A program made the translations under genes and the position numbers. A stretch of 64,000 nt of DNA from Actinoplanes sp. KI2. GTDB taxonomy: Bacteria > Actinomycetota > Actinomycetes > Mycobacteriales > Micromonosporaceae. The notes below the pieces were generated by a model. The model did not search any database. It saw only the letters and a list, made by a program, of their open reading frames with translations, and was not told where the DNA came from. Numbering within the stretch: the stretch's first letter is position 1; each line of letters starts with the position of its first letter. The stretch is from contig NZ_JAOSZE010000008.1 of the NCBI RefSeq assembly GCF_025630775.1, positions 1 to 64,000 of the forward strand, read 5' to 3'. Positions 27,115 through 36,173 of this stretch are shown here, piece after piece.

Positions 27115-27117
27115 ACC

Positions 27118-27258
27118 ATGACCACACCAGATCCCGCGAGCCAGCCGACGCCGGCACGGCCACCCCGAGGCCGCCGGGCCGTACGGCTCACCCTGATCAT
27201 CCTCGGCATCGCCGTCTTGATGGCGCTCGTTGCCGGCACGCAGCTCAGCGGCCGCTGA
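27118..27258 (+). CDS. 46-residue single-pass membrane peptide
   Basis: A small gene starting three bases after the previous stop, with AGGAGG at 27103-27108 as ribosome site. It encodes a Pro/Arg-rich cytoplasmic head (TPDPASQPTPARPPRGRR) and one membrane helix (LTLIILGIAVLMALVAGT). It belongs to the PadR operon by spacing. Small proteins of this kind often modulate a membrane partner, here perhaps the preceding multi-pass protein. The function is not known. Confidence 0.65.
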   Translation: MTTPDPASQPTPARPPRGRRAVRLTLIILGIAVLMALVAGTQLSGR

Positions 27259-27263
27259 ACTAG

Positions 27264-28526
27264 TGGAAGACCATTCCGGCGGCGGACGACGACACCGCCG
27301 TCCTGCCGTGGACGGCGACGCCGGGCTGGCATTCCCTGACCGTACGGTCGGTGAAGTCGGATGGTTCCACGTCGATGGAGGCGTACTACCAGTTCGACGT
27401 CATCGACACCCGTCCGAGCGCCTACGCCAACGAGCTGAACATCTCGCCGCGCATTGACGGGGTCGGCGTGCCGCTGAGCATCGAGTTGGAAAGCCAGCTG
27501 CCGAACCTGACCGGTTTCGCCTACCGATTCGACGGCGGCCCCGAGCAGACCGTGTCCAACGACGGCAACCCGTACGCTCTCATCACGGTCACGCCGACAC
27601 ACGCCGGTGACAACACCGTGGTGCTTGAGGCGCTGTTGTCGGACGGTACGCGATCGCCCGCCACCACCTACACGTTCGGCATCTGGTCCGGTCCCGTGGT
27701 CACGCACACGCCCGAGGGCAGCGGGACCGTCGGCCGGCCCGCGACGTTCACCTTCCACCCTGGGCTGCCGGATGTCGCCTCCTACCGCTACTCGTTGAAC
27801 GGCGCCGACGAGGAGACGATCGCGGCCGGTCCCGACGCGACCGCGACGGTCACGTACACGCCGACCTCGTGGGGCTACAACGACGTGCGCGTCACGAGCG
27901 TGGGTGCCGACGGCACCGAGTCGGACCTGCGGATCGAGCCCTTCGACGTGCGGGACAACAAGGTCGACGTGTACAGCACGTACGACTGGTCGCGTAAGGG
28001 GATCGGCTGGACCGGATACTTCTTCTTCTACACCCAGCTGTTCGGCGAGGTGACCGAGTACCACTATCGCGTCAACGACGGCCCGGAGCAGGTTCTGCCG
28101 GCCAGCACCGACGGCATGTCGACGCAGGTCGCGGTGCCGTTCGACCGCAACGGCACGAACACGCTGCACGTACAGAGCCGGACGTCGGGCGGCGAGCTCT
28201 CGCCGGTGACGGACTTCGACTTCGAGGTGGGCAACGCGCCCTACGTCGTGAGTGCGCAGTATCCGGACGGCACCTGGTCGGGCGGTGGCGGTGTTCCCGG
28301 CACCTTCGAGTTCAGCGGAGGTACGCCGGGAATCGTGTCCTTCACCTGGCAGATCGACGACGGCCCGTCGACGGTCGTCCCGGCCGACAGCAACGGGACC
28401 GCGTCGATCACCTACACGCCGCCGCACAACAACGAGTCGCACACCCTGTACGTGACCGGCCACAAGGCGGACGGCACCGACACCGACGCCACGTCCTACG
28501 ACGTCTACGCCTCGGCCGGCGCCTGA
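27264..28526 (+). pseudogene. 5'-truncated secreted protein with Ig-like repeats
   Basis: Coding character begins abruptly after a TAG at 27261-27263 with TIPAADDDTAVLPWTATPGW and runs 420 codons to 28526. At least four beta-sandwich modules of about 90 residues are seen, with recurring phrases such as YRFDGGPEQTV, YRYSLNGADEET, YHYRVNDGPEQV and TWQIDDGPSTVV. Proteins of this sort are exported, yet no signal peptide, start codon or ribosome site exists; the first possible start (GTG 27351) lies inside a module. The 5' part has been lost at a junction right after the small membrane-peptide gene. Translation from 27351 would give a 391-residue cytoplasmic fragment, so I treat it as a remnant. 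A strong terminator still follows it. Confidence 0.7.
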
Positions 28527-28535
28527 CGGCGACCG

Positions 28536-28576
28536 CCGGCCTCCTGGTGTCAGTGTTCAGGACACCAGGGGGCCGG
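28536..28576. terminator. terminator between convergent genes
   Basis: A 16-base stem with one G-T pair, CCGGCCTCCTGGTGTC (28536-28551) and GACACCAGGGGGCCGG (28561-28576), loop nine bases, followed by TTTCGT. It serves the Ig-repeat remnant on the plus strand and can end grpB-like transcription on the minus strand. Confidence 0.8.
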
Positions 28577-28585
28577 TTTCGTCGA

Positions 28586-29185
28586 TCAACCGCCGGCGCC
28601 CGATGCGAAGATGCGTTCGAAGATGGCGTCGATGACTTCGCTCTTGGCCATGGTGTAGTCGCCGTCGGCCGCTTCGCGGGCCAGGCGCCGCTTGGTCGCG
28701 GCGTACAGCTCGCGATCGTCGGGGTGGGTGCGCAGCCAGTCACGCAGTAGCCGGTGGCGGACTGCCTCCGGTGTGTCCCTCGGCCAAACGTGCAGGTGGA
28801 TGGTCTCGTCGGCGTCGACGAGCATGCGGTGCCCATGCCACCACGGCTCACGCAGGACCAGGACGTACCCGAGCTCCTCCAGGGCCGGAAGGTAGCGGGA
28901 CTCCTCCTCGGTGTCGGCGATCGTGAGGTCGACGTCCACGATGGACTTCGCGGCCAGTCCCGGCACCGAGGTGGACCCGACGTGCTCCAGCCCGAGGACC
29001 TGGTCGGCGAGAGTGCCGCGGAGCGTGGCGGCGACCGCTTCGTAGCGGTCGGCCCAGGCGGGGTCGTACTCCTCGATGACGATCGGTTTCCAGCCGTTGG
29101 GCGGCTCGCGGACAAGGCGCGTCGCATCCTGTTCGGGCGTGCCCAGCAGTCGCTGCCGGATGTCGTCGGAAAACTCGGGCATCAT
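28586..29185 (-). CDS. GrpB/UPF0157 family nucleotidyltransferase-like protein
   Basis: A 199-residue protein. The core follows the GrpB family: YDPAWADRYEAVAATL, LEHVGSTSVPGLAAKSIVDV (GSTS...D.D nucleotidyltransferase-fold motif), IHLHVWP and RDWLRTHPDDRELYAATK. The family belongs to the polymerase-beta-like superfamily, but its substrate is unknown. It has a 40-residue N-terminal extension (RQRLLGTPEQDATRLVREPP) compared with short relatives. AGGAGG at 29189-29194 serves either ATG 29185 or the adjacent ATG 29182. It is a single gene with a terminator downstream. Confidence 0.85.
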   Translation of the reverse strand: MMPEFSDDIRQRLLGTPEQDATRLVREPPNGWKPIVIEEYDPAWADRYEAVAATLRGTLADQVLGLEHVGSTSVPGLAAKSIVDVDLTIADTEEESRYLPALEELGYVLVLREPWWHGHRMLVDADETIHLHVWPRDTPEAVRHRLLRDWLRTHPDDRELYAATKRRLAREAADGDYTMAKSEVIDAIFERIFASGAGG

Positions 29186-29299
29186 GCCACCTCCTGAGCG
29201 AATCAAAGTTCGCCAGAATACGGCGCCGGCGACGGATCAGTCAGCCGTGTTCCCGCGTTGGCGGCGGCAGGAACCGACCTGCCGCCGCCAACAACCGGA

Positions 29300-29725
29300 T
29301 CAGTTGTCGTTGTAGAACTTGTAGGCCTTGCACTCGCCCTCTTCGCCGGGCCCGTCGTACATGCAGAAGAGGAAGCCGATGTAGCGCTTCTCCGGCAGGT
29401 CGTAGGCGCCGCCTTCGCTGGCCCGGTGGGTGGAGCAGTTGCCTTTCCCGCCCACGTGGAAGGTGTACTGGGTCGGCCCGTACGCGTCGTCGAGGCTCAC
29501 GTACATCTTCACGCCGTGACCGTCGGCGTCCGCATCGCAGATCGTGACGACGTCACCGTGTTCGGTGAAGGTGGCCGTGCCGTAGTAGCCGAAGACGCTG
29601 CCACCGAACGCATCCCCGGTGTGCATCTCGTGGTAGGAATCCGACGCCATCGCCGGGCTCTGCAAGCCGACCACCAGCGCGGAGGCCGCCGCCGCCAGGG
29701 TGAGGGCAGCACGGGCGTACTTCAT
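29300..29725 (-). CDS. small secreted protein, unknown function
   Basis: A 141-residue product with a signal peptide (ARAALTLAAAASALVVGLQS, cleaved after AMA). The mature domain has four Cys (ICDAD, GNCSTH, LFCMYDG, GECKAY) that could form two disulfides, many aromatic residues and an acidic character. This is the build of small exported actinomycete proteins of unknown role. GAAGGGA lies six bases before ATG 29725. The coding stretch upstream of that ATG has no protein-like features. Confidence 0.7.
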   Translation of the reverse strand: MKYARAALTLAAAASALVVGLQSPAMASDSYHEMHTGDAFGGSVFGYYGTATFTEHGDVVTICDADADGHGVKMYVSLDDAYGPTQYTFHVGGKGNCSTHRASEGGAYDLPEKRYIGFLFCMYDGPGEEGECKAYKFYNDN

Positions 29726-29891
29726 GTCGTTCCCTTCGGAAATCTCTTGGCGCGCCGCGGCCGTGACGCCGCGACCGGTGTGATCACCTGCGACCAGTTG
29801 ATCTCGGCAGTGCGGACGAACGCCAGCCGCGCACCTGTTGATCAATCAACTCCGGACAACCGCGCCGGGACGGCCGACTAGCGTCGACCCC

Positions 29892-30410
29892 ATGATCGTG
29901 TGGCTCAACGGCACCCATGGCGTCGGCAAGACGACGACCAGCGCGCTCGTGCAGCAGCTGATCCCGGATTCCCGGGTGTTCGACGCCGAGAAGGTCGGCG
30001 AGACGCTCATGGACATCACGCCGGGGCTGCCCAGCACGGACAACTTCCAGCACTGGCCGCCGTGGCGGCAGCTGGTCGTCGAGACCGCCCGCCGGGTCCT
30101 CGAATACACCGGCGGCACGCTGGTGATCCCGATGACCGTCCTGGTCGAGGAGTACTGGCGGGAGATCAGCGCGGGCCTCGCCCACCACGCCATCAAGGTC
30201 CGGCACTTCGTCCTGCACGCCGATCAGGACACCCTCCGCGGGCGCATCGAGGGAGAACATCCCGTCCCGTCCCCGTTCCGCCTCAAATATCTCGAGCCGT
30301 ACGCCGAGGCGGCCCGCACCTGGCTACCCGGCCAGGCCGAGGTCATCGACACCACGCACCGCACGCCCGCCCAGGTCGCGCTGCAAATCGCCGAGGCCGT
30401 CCGAAAGTAG
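29892..30410 (+). CDS. TmrB-like P-loop ATPase
   Basis: A 172-residue soluble protein with a Walker A motif right at the start (WLNGTHGVGKTTTSALVQQL) and the family features FDAEKVGETL, DNFQHWPPWRQLVV and HFVLHADQDTLRGRIEG. It resembles the Bacillus TmrB tunicamycin-resistance ATP-binding protein and related uncharacterised small kinases. Whether it gives any resistance is unknown. No ribosome site precedes ATG 29892, so the mRNA is probably leaderless. The next gene, an APH-fold kinase, begins 27 bases on. Confidence 0.75.
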   Translation: MIVWLNGTHGVGKTTTSALVQQLIPDSRVFDAEKVGETLMDITPGLPSTDNFQHWPPWRQLVVETARRVLEYTGGTLVIPMTVLVEEYWREISAGLAHHAIKVRHFVLHADQDTLRGRIEGEHPVPSPFRLKYLEPYAEAARTWLPGQAEVIDTTHRTPAQVALQIAEAVRK

Positions 30411-30437
30411 GTCGTGGCCTTTCGTAGAATGTGGCCA

Positions 30438-31169
30438 ATGGGGTGGGAGGTGCTCGAGCAGTGGGGTGACGACGTCGCTCGCATCGAGCCGCTCACCGGC
30501 GGAGTCGCCAACGACGTCTGGAGCGTCCGCGTCGACGGCCGCCTCGCGGTCGGTCGTCTCGGCACCAGGAGCGACGCCGATCTCGCATGGGAGACCGAGC
30601 TGCTCCACTATCTCGACCGGGCGGGTCTGACCGTGCCGGTGCCGATCCCGACCAGGGCCGGCCGGCTGTTCGCCGGCGGTCTGGTGGTGATGACCTATCT
30701 GGAGGGCGGACCGCCCGAGACACAGGCCGACTGGCGTCGCGTGGCCGGCACGCTCCGCGAGGTGCATCGGCTGACACGGGGCCGGCCGCAGCGGCCGGGC
30801 TGGCGATCGTCGACCGACCTCCTGCACGCCGAGACCGGGACGAAGGTCGACCTCGGCGCGATGCCACCGGAGGGGGTGGCTCGATGCCGGGCGGCTTGGG
30901 CGCGGCTCAGCGGGCGCCAGACGTGCGTCGTCCACGGCGACCCCAACCCTCGTAACGTTCGCATCACCGCGGATCGGGTCGCGCTGATCGACTGGGACGA
31001 GGCGCACGTCGACGTCCCCGACCTCGACCTCGTGTTGCCCGGCAACGCCGCGGGCCTCGACGACGATGCGTACGACATCGCCGCGCAGGCATCGGCCGCT
31101 TGGGAGGCCGCGGTCTGCTGGGACGACGACTACTCGGTCAAGCGGCTTGCCGAAGTTCGAGCGGTCTGA
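30438..31169 (+). CDS. aminoglycoside phosphotransferase (APH) family kinase
   Basis: A 243-residue kinase-like protein. It shows the APH catalytic loop VVHGDPNPRNVRI (HxDxxxxN) and the metal-binding motif ALIDWDEAHVDVPDLDL, plus an N-terminal lobe with a short nucleotide loop (LTGGVANDVWSV). APH-fold enzymes phosphorylate small molecules; the substrate cannot be deduced here. A -10-like TAGAAT at 30425-30430 lies eight bases before ATG 30438, which suggests a leaderless transcript from that ATG; starts at 30414 and 30429 are in frame but less likely. Confidence 0.8.
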   Translation: MGWEVLEQWGDDVARIEPLTGGVANDVWSVRVDGRLAVGRLGTRSDADLAWETELLHYLDRAGLTVPVPIPTRAGRLFAGGLVVMTYLEGGPPETQADWRRVAGTLREVHRLTRGRPQRPGWRSSTDLLHAETGTKVDLGAMPPEGVARCRAAWARLSGRQTCVVHGDPNPRNVRITADRVALIDWDEAHVDVPDLDLVLPGNAAGLDDDAYDIAAQASAAWEAAVCWDDDYSVKRLAEVRAV

Positions 31170-31235
31170 GGACCGCACCGGGTCGACCGAACCAGCGGGC
31201 GTCCGCGCGGGCGTCGCTCTGCTACGTTCCGCGCC

Positions 31236-32033
31236 GTGGAACGCATCGAATGTCAGTGGTGCCGGCTGCAGAACGCGCCCGGCACCACGTCCTGCCTAAC
31301 CTGCGGCGCGCCGCTGGATGTCAGGAACGTGGTCAGCGACTCGGGCTGGCGGGAGGCGCCCCGGCTGCGGGACATGACCGAGTTCCGGTTCGCCAACTCG
31401 ACCGTGCAGGTCGAGGGCGAGCTGGTGCCGGTTGCCGAGATCGCGCTGGCGCACGGCGACGCGGTGTACTTCGAGCACCACGTCCTGCTCTGGAAGGACG
31501 AGGTCACGCCGGTCGTGGCCGTGCCGACGCAGGGTGGCGCCCGGCGGATCTTCGGCGGGATGCCGTTCGTGCTGACCATGGCGTACGGGCCGGGCCGGGT
31601 CGCGTTCTCCCGGGACTCGCCGGGCGAGCTGGTCGTGCTGCCGCTGCACCCGGGTATGGAGCTGGACGTCCGCGAGCACGCGTTCCTGCTGGCCAGCAAC
31701 ACGATCGGCTATTCCTTCGTGCGGATCCAGGGGCTGGCGAACGTGCTGCACGGCGGCAACGGCATGTATCTGGACCGGTTCGTCACCGCGGGCGCACCGG
31801 GCCTGCTGATGCTGCACGGCAACGGCAATGTCTTCGAACGCTGGCTGCAGCCGGGCGAGAAGATCATGGTCGAGCCGGGCGGCTTCCTCTACAAGGACGC
31901 CTCGGTGACCATGCAGGCGGTGCAGATGCCGGTCAAGACCGGCCTGCTGCGCCGAGGCATGTACCTGGCCGAGATGACCGGCCCGGGCCGGGTGGGCATC
32001 CAGTCGATGTACGTCCACCACCACGCGGGGTGA
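31236..32033 (+). CDS. AIM24-family protein with N-terminal zinc ribbon (copy 1)
   Basis: A 265-residue protein. The first 25 residues form a zinc ribbon with two CxxC pairs (CQWC and CLTC, 14 residues apart), followed by an AIM24/TRAP-like beta domain: FFRFANS-type strand, ARRIFGGMPFVLTMAYGPGR, ELVVLPLHPGMELDVREHAF and GLLMLHGNGNVFERWLQPGE. AIM24 proteins have a double beta-helix fold with no known enzyme activity. The start is GTG 31236 and looks leaderless. It is four bases upstream of a paralogue with the same zinc ribbon, so they form an operon, and the products may assemble together. Confidence 0.85.
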   Translation: MERIECQWCRLQNAPGTTSCLTCGAPLDVRNVVSDSGWREAPRLRDMTEFRFANSTVQVEGELVPVAEIALAHGDAVYFEHHVLLWKDEVTPVVAVPTQGGARRIFGGMPFVLTMAYGPGRVAFSRDSPGELVVLPLHPGMELDVREHAFLLASNTIGYSFVRIQGLANVLHGGNGMYLDRFVTAGAPGLLMLHGNGNVFERWLQPGEKIMVEPGGFLYKDASVTMQAVQMPVKTGLLRRGMYLAEMTGPGRVGIQSMYVHHHAG

Positions 32034-32037
32034 CCTG

Positions 32038-32928
32038 ATGACTATTCCCGAGGGCCAGGTCGTCTGCCGCTACTGCCGGATGGCGCATCCCGCCGGCGGC
32101 ACCTCCTGCCCGAGCTGCGGGGCGGCGCTGGACATCCGGACGGCCGTCGCCCGCTCCGGCTGGGTCGAGCAGCCGCCGATCAAGGACATGGCCCGGATCC
32201 AGTTCGGACAGTCCCGGGTCCAGATCGAGGGCACGTACGTGCCGGTCGCCGATTTCGCGCTGGCGGAGCCGGACTGGATCTTCTTCTCGCACCACGCGCT
32301 GCTCTGGACCGAGCCGGGCGTCCGGCTGTCGAACACGTCGCTCGCCGGCGGGTGGAACCGGATGATGTCCGGCCTGCCGCTGATCATGCTGGAGGCGCGC
32401 GGGCCGGGTCGGATCGCTCTCTCCGGCGACCGGCCGGGCGAGGTGGTGGCGCTGCCGCTGATGCCGGGCCGGCAGATCTGGACGCGCGAGCACCGGTTCC
32501 TGAGCGCCACCGGCAACGTCAGCTACACCTGGCAGCAGACCGGGATCTGGTACACCACCGGCTCCGGCGACGACAAGGAGACGCACTACCCGGTCGGCCG
32601 GTACGGCGACATCTTCATGTGCCAGCAGACGCCCGGTTTGCTCCTGCTGCACGCGCCCGGCAACACGTTCCTGCGTGACCTCGCGCCCGGCGAGACCGTG
32701 CTGGTGCAGCCGGGGGCGCTGCTCTACCGCGACATGACCGTCGCCTCGCACCTGCACCTGGAGTATCCGCAAGGCGGGCCGACCATCTCGTGGCGGCGGG
32801 CGTTCAGCCAGCGCACGGTCTGGCTGCGGCTGGTCGGCCCGGGCCGGGTCGCGGTGTCGTCGGTCTTCGGCCACACCAGCTCGCTGTCGATCAACCAGCA
32901 TTCCCCCGCGACGTCCCGCCGGTGGTGA
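32038..32928 (+). CDS. AIM24-family protein with N-terminal zinc ribbon (copy 2)
   Basis: A 296-residue paralogue of the preceding gene. Its ribbon has CRYC and CPSC, and the link SGWVEQPPIKDMARIQFGQS matches SGWREAPRLRDMTEFRFANS in copy 1. The AIM24 domain contains MMSGLPLIMLEARGPGRIAL and TPGLLLLHAPGNTFLRDLAP. It carries a 25-residue insertion rich in Gly/Asp/Glu (TTGSGDDKETHYPVG) that copy 1 lacks. The domain and gene order indicate local duplication followed by divergence. The zinc ribbons may guide them to a protein or nucleic-acid partner, which is unknown. Confidence 0.85.
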   Translation: MTIPEGQVVCRYCRMAHPAGGTSCPSCGAALDIRTAVARSGWVEQPPIKDMARIQFGQSRVQIEGTYVPVADFALAEPDWIFFSHHALLWTEPGVRLSNTSLAGGWNRMMSGLPLIMLEARGPGRIALSGDRPGEVVALPLMPGRQIWTREHRFLSATGNVSYTWQQTGIWYTTGSGDDKETHYPVGRYGDIFMCQQTPGLLLLHAPGNTFLRDLAPGETVLVQPGALLYRDMTVASHLHLEYPQGGPTISWRRAFSQRTVWLRLVGPGRVAVSSVFGHTSSLSINQHSPATSRRW

Positions 32929-32952
32929 GCCCCCGGCGGCCGAGCGACCGCG

Positions 32953-33831
32953 TCAGGCGCCGCCGGCGGTGACGATCGCGTCGGTGAGGAAGCCGGCCAG
33001 CAGGCCGAGCAGCAGGCCCCAGGTGGTGATCTCCTTGGCGCCCATCTTGCGGGCGACGGCGAGCAGCTCGATCACGACGTACAGGATCGAACCGGCCGCC
33101 AGGGCCAGGAACGCGACGGCGATGGTCTCGTTGGTGAAGCGCTGCCCGACCAGGGTGCCGATGAAGGTCGGGCCGCCGCCGATCAGGCCGAGCGCGGCGA
33201 GGAAGCCCCAGGAGGGGCGGGTGCCGGCGGCGGCCAGCGGCGCCACGATGCCGAAGCCCTCGGTGGCGTTGTGCAGGGCGAACCCGACGATGAGCAGCAC
33301 CGCCAGGGCGATCTCGCCGGACGCGGCGGAGTTGCCGATGGCGAGGCCCTCGGCGAAGTTGTGCAGCCCGATCCCGGTCGCGATCATGAGGGCCAGTTGG
33401 CCCGCCGGGCTGCGCCAGACCGGGGGCGCGGTCACCGGGGCCAGTTGGGCCGAGGCGCGGTCGGCGACGCCGCCGGCCGGCACCGCGACGGGCTCGGGCG
33501 CGGGGACGACGACCGGGCGGGCCGCGTCGCTGCGCCGGGCCACCCATCGATCGAAATAGACCAGGCCGAGCAGCCCGACACCGAGCCCGGCGGCGAGGAC
33601 GACGCCGTTTCCGGCGGCGGCGCCGTAGTGGTGCTCGCCCAGCGCGTCGTCGATCGGCTCCCAGGCGTGCGTGAGGACGTCCCAGAGCAGGAACAGCAGG
33701 ATGCCGGTGGCGCCGGCGTTGAGCAGTGCCCGCAGCCGGGGCGCCGGGTTCCGCAGCCGCCCGATGGGCAGGCCCAGGAAGATGGTGAACCCGGCGATGG
33801 CGCCCAGAAGGGCGATGCTGGTGGCGGACAT
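32953..33831 (-). CDS. ZIP-family metal transporter
   Basis: A 292-residue protein with eight predicted membrane helices and a long variable loop (residues 98-140, Pro/Val/Ala-rich). The two metal-site helices are plain: GIGLHNFAEGLAIGNSA (helix 4) and GFALHNATEGFGIVAPL (helix 5), the HN..EG motif of ZIP proteins. It would import zinc, iron or manganese into the cell. GGAG lies eight bases before ATG 33831. An IdeR/DtxR-like box 29 bases upstream suggests repression by iron or manganese. Confidence 0.9.
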   Translation of the reverse strand: MSATSIALLGAIAGFTIFLGLPIGRLRNPAPRLRALLNAGATGILLFLLWDVLTHAWEPIDDALGEHHYGAAAGNGVVLAAGLGVGLLGLVYFDRWVARRSDAARPVVVPAPEPVAVPAGGVADRASAQLAPVTAPPVWRSPAGQLALMIATGIGLHNFAEGLAIGNSAASGEIALAVLLIVGFALHNATEGFGIVAPLAAAGTRPSWGFLAALGLIGGGPTFIGTLVGQRFTNETIAVAFLALAAGSILYVVIELLAVARKMGAKEITTWGLLLGLLAGFLTDAIVTAGGA

Positions 33832-33859
33832 GGCTGCTCCCGACGCGACGCAGTGTAGG

Positions 33860-33878
33860 CGAGGGCAGGCTAACCTAA
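33860..33878. promoter_or_regulatory. IdeR/DtxR-like iron box upstream of the ZIP gene
   Basis: On the minus strand the 19-mer starts with TTAGGTTAG, an exact half-site of the consensus TTAGGTTAGGCTAACCTAA; the second half (CTGCCCTCG after the centre base) keeps five of nine positions. The position, about 29-47 bases before the start codon, is right for a repressor site. Confidence 0.5.
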
Positions 33879-33913
33879 TGCCGCGCCACCTACAAGTCGT
33901 AGGCGCCGGATCG

Positions 33914-33952
33914 GAGTACGGGGCCGGACCGGTGCGGTCCGGCCCCGTACTC
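33914..33952. terminator. terminator of the chemotaxis-receptor gene
   Basis: A perfect 17-base stem, GAGTACGGGGCCGGACC (33914-33930) with GGTCCGGCCCCGTACTC (33936-33952), loop GGTGC. It starts nine bases past the receptor stop on the minus strand and insulates the ZIP promoter. Confidence 0.85.
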
Positions 33953-33960
33953 GCGGTTGG

Positions 33961-35583
33961 TCAGGTCAACCGGAAGCGGGCGACGATGGACCGCAGCTCC
34001 CCGCCCATCCGGGCGAGATCCGCCGCGGACTGCTGGGAGTGGCTCACGCCGGTGGTGGTGATCTCCGCGGCCTGGGCCACGGCGGCGATCGTGGTGGCGA
34101 TGTCGCGGCTGCTGTCGGCGGCCTCGGCGACGCTGCGGCTCATCTCGCCGGTGGTGGCGGTCTGCTCCTCGACCGCGGTCGCGATCCGGGTCTGGTACTC
34201 GCTGATCCGCCCGATGATCTCGGCGATCTGCTCGATGGCCCCGACGGCGCTCGCCGTGTCGGCCTGGATCGCCTCGACCCGCTGCGAGATGTCCTCGGTG
34301 GCCTTCGCGGTCTCCTGCGCGAGGTCCTTGACCTCGCTGGCGACGACCGCGAAGCCCTTGCCCGCCTCACCCGCGCGGGCGGCCTCGATGGTGGCGTTGA
34401 GCGCCAGCAGGTTGGTCTGCTCCGCGATGGCGGTGATCAGCTTGACGACGTTGCCCACCTCGGCCGAGGAGGTGCCGAGCTTGCCGACCGTCGCGTTGGT
34501 CGCCTGCGCCACGCTGACCGCCTCGGCCGCGACCGAGGCGGCCTCCCCGGCGTTCTCGGCGATCTCGCGGATCGCGGAGCCGATCTCGGTGCTTCCGTCG
34601 GCGACCGCGTCGACGTTCGTCGACACCTGCGTGGCCGCCCGGGTCACCTCCTGCGCCTGCGCGCTGGTCTCGTCGGCCGACGCGGCGATCTGCTCGGCGG
34701 TGCGGGAGAGGTCGTCGGAGGCGCCGGCGAGCGAGTCGGCGTGCCCGGAGACCGCTCCCATCGTGTCGCGCAGCGACTCGACAGTCTCGTTCAACGCGTC
34801 CCCGAGCTGACCGAGCTGATCCCGGCTCCGGATGTCCACCGTCGCGGTGAGGTCTCCCTTGGCGAGCTTGCCGAGGGCGGCGACGACGAGCGACAGCGGC
34901 CGGACCACGGAGCGGGTGACCAGGATGCTCAGCGCGACCGCCAAGGCCAGCCCGACCAGCAGCGCGCCGACCAGGGCGTACCGGCCCAGCCGTTCGGCGT
35001 TCTCGCTCTGCTTGCGGGCCGCGTCCATCCGCTGGTCGACGGACTTGCCGAGCGCGTCGGCCGTGTCCTCGATCGTGCCGAGCGACTCCGCCGCGGGGCC
35101 GTCGTTGATCGCGTCCATCGCCTTGACCTTGCTGGCCTGGGTGCCGTCGGCGACCCAGTTCATCACCTTCGCGTCCCAGTCGAAGAAGTCGTCCCAGGCC
35201 GGCTTGAGCTTCGCGTACAGCGCCTGCTCGGCGGGAGTCATGTAGGCCGTGTGGGCCTTCTTGAAGCTCTCGTACAGCTTGTCCTTGGCCTTGAGCTCGG
35301 CCCCACGGTTGAAGCTGTCCGTGCTGAGCGCGGCCTTCGAGCCGTACGCCCCGGCGTCAGCGACGACAAGTCCCTGCCAGCCGGAAATGTCCGCCATCTG
35401 GTACATGGCCAGATCCACGTCGCCCTGCACCAGCTGCAGGTCGGTGATCTGCTGCTGGGCCTGCTGCTGGCGGGACATCGCCCACCAACCCACCCCGGCA
35501 GACGCGATCATCAGCACCATGAGCACGGAGAACGCACCCCCGAGCCGCTTACCCACACCCGCTCGACCGAAGCGCACAATCAT
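33961..35583 (-). CDS. methyl-accepting chemotaxis protein
   Basis: A 540-residue receptor: an N-terminal membrane helix ([19 protein letters not shown]), an extracellular four-helix-bundle sensor of about 150 residues, a second helix near residue 200 ([20 protein letters not shown]), a HAMP domain ([20 protein letters not shown]) and the cytoplasmic signalling coiled coil. The hairpin tip is intact, [20 protein letters not shown] and [15 protein letters not shown], so it can bind CheA/CheW. Actinoplanes-type bacteria have motile spores, which fits. No che genes are in the window. The start at ATG 35583 is preferred because the GGAAGGG run precedes it; a GTG six bases later has better spacing. 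Confidence 0.92.
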   Translation of the reverse strand: MIVRFGRAGVGKRLGGAFSVLMVLMIASAGVGWWAMSRQQQAQQQITDLQLVQGDVDLAMYQMADISGWQGLVVADAGAYGSKAALSTDSFNRGAELKAKDKLYESFKKAHTAYMTPAEQALYAKLKPAWDDFFDWDAKVMNWVADGTQASKVKAMDAINDGPAAESLGTIEDTADALGKSVDQRMDAARKQSENAERLGRYALVGALLVGLALAVALSILVTRSVVRPLSLVVAALGKLAKGDLTATVDIRSRDQLGQLGDALNETVESLRDTMGAVSGHADSLAGASDDLSRTAEQIAASADETSAQAQEVTRAATQVSTNVDAVADGSTEIGSAIREIAENAGEAASVAAEAVSVAQATNATVGKLGTSSAEVGNVVKLITAIAEQTNLLALNATIEAARAGEAGKGFAVVASEVKDLAQETAKATEDISQRVEAIQADTASAVGAIEQIAEIIGRISEYQTRIATAVEEQTATTGEMSRSVAEAADSSRDIATTIAAVAQAAEITTTGVSHSQQSAADLARMGGELRSIVARFRLT

Positions 35584-35711
35584 CCCTTCCGCGCCTGACT
35601 TTGATACCGCCATATCGGCCGGGATCGGTGGCATCTAGCCATCAGTGGCCCTACTCACGTGGGGGAAACCCGGGCCGATCGGTGGAAAGGCGGCCGGCGC
35701 ACGTAGCCCGA

Positions 35712-35748
35712 GCCGCGCCACCGGATCGGACGAAGCCGGTGGCGCGGC
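35712..35748. terminator. terminator downstream of the gene at 35763
   Basis: A perfect 13-base stem, GCCGCGCCACCGG (35712-35724) and CCGGTGGCGCGGC (35736-35748), with an 11-base loop, immediately after the stop codon of the minus-strand gene that ends at 35763. Confidence 0.8.
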
Positions 35749-35762
35749 GTGGCGGCGTGCTG

Positions 35763-36173
35763 TCAGGCGGCGTCGAGGGCGTTGGTGATCTTCCGGATCA
35801 TGTCGGCGACGACGGGGTTGGGTTTGCTGCCGGCGGTGGCGGCCTCGATCGCGAGCGTCACGGTGCCGCGGAAGTTGTCGGCCTCCGCCGGCGACTCCGC
35901 CCGGAGCAGGGCCACCGCCTCGGTGAGGGCCGGCAGCACGCGGTCGGCGATCTCGGCGACCGACTTGCCGTTGAGCTCGGAGTGCTTGGGGTGGTCGGCG
36001 AGCACGTGCCCGACCACACCGGTGGCCGAGCCGAGCGCGATGCTGCCCCGGGTGGAGACCTTGTGCGGCGAGCCGCCGACCGCGCTCGCGGCGGAGAGCA
36101 GGGTGATGGCGCCGTACGCGGCGATCCGGATGGTGGTCTTGGCCTGGGCGGAAAGGGTGATCTCGTTGGTCAT
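35763..36173 (-). CDS. conserved hypothetical protein
   Basis: A 136-residue protein that starts MTNEITLSAQAKTTIRIAAY and contains a weakly hydrophobic segment (AITLLSAASAVGG) and a helical C-terminal half (SVAEIADRVLPALTEAVALL). No catalytic motif, signal peptide or clear membrane helix is seen. I do not recognise the family. ATG 36173 is chosen because the preceding in-frame codons are low-complexity and AAGG lies upstream. It forms its own unit with a terminator. Confidence 0.55.
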   Translation of the reverse strand: MTNEITLSAQAKTTIRIAAYGAITLLSAASAVGGSPHKVSTRGSIALGSATGVVGHVLADHPKHSELNGKSVAEIADRVLPALTEAVALLRAESPAEADNFRGTVTLAIEAATAGSKPNPVVADMIRKITNALDAA

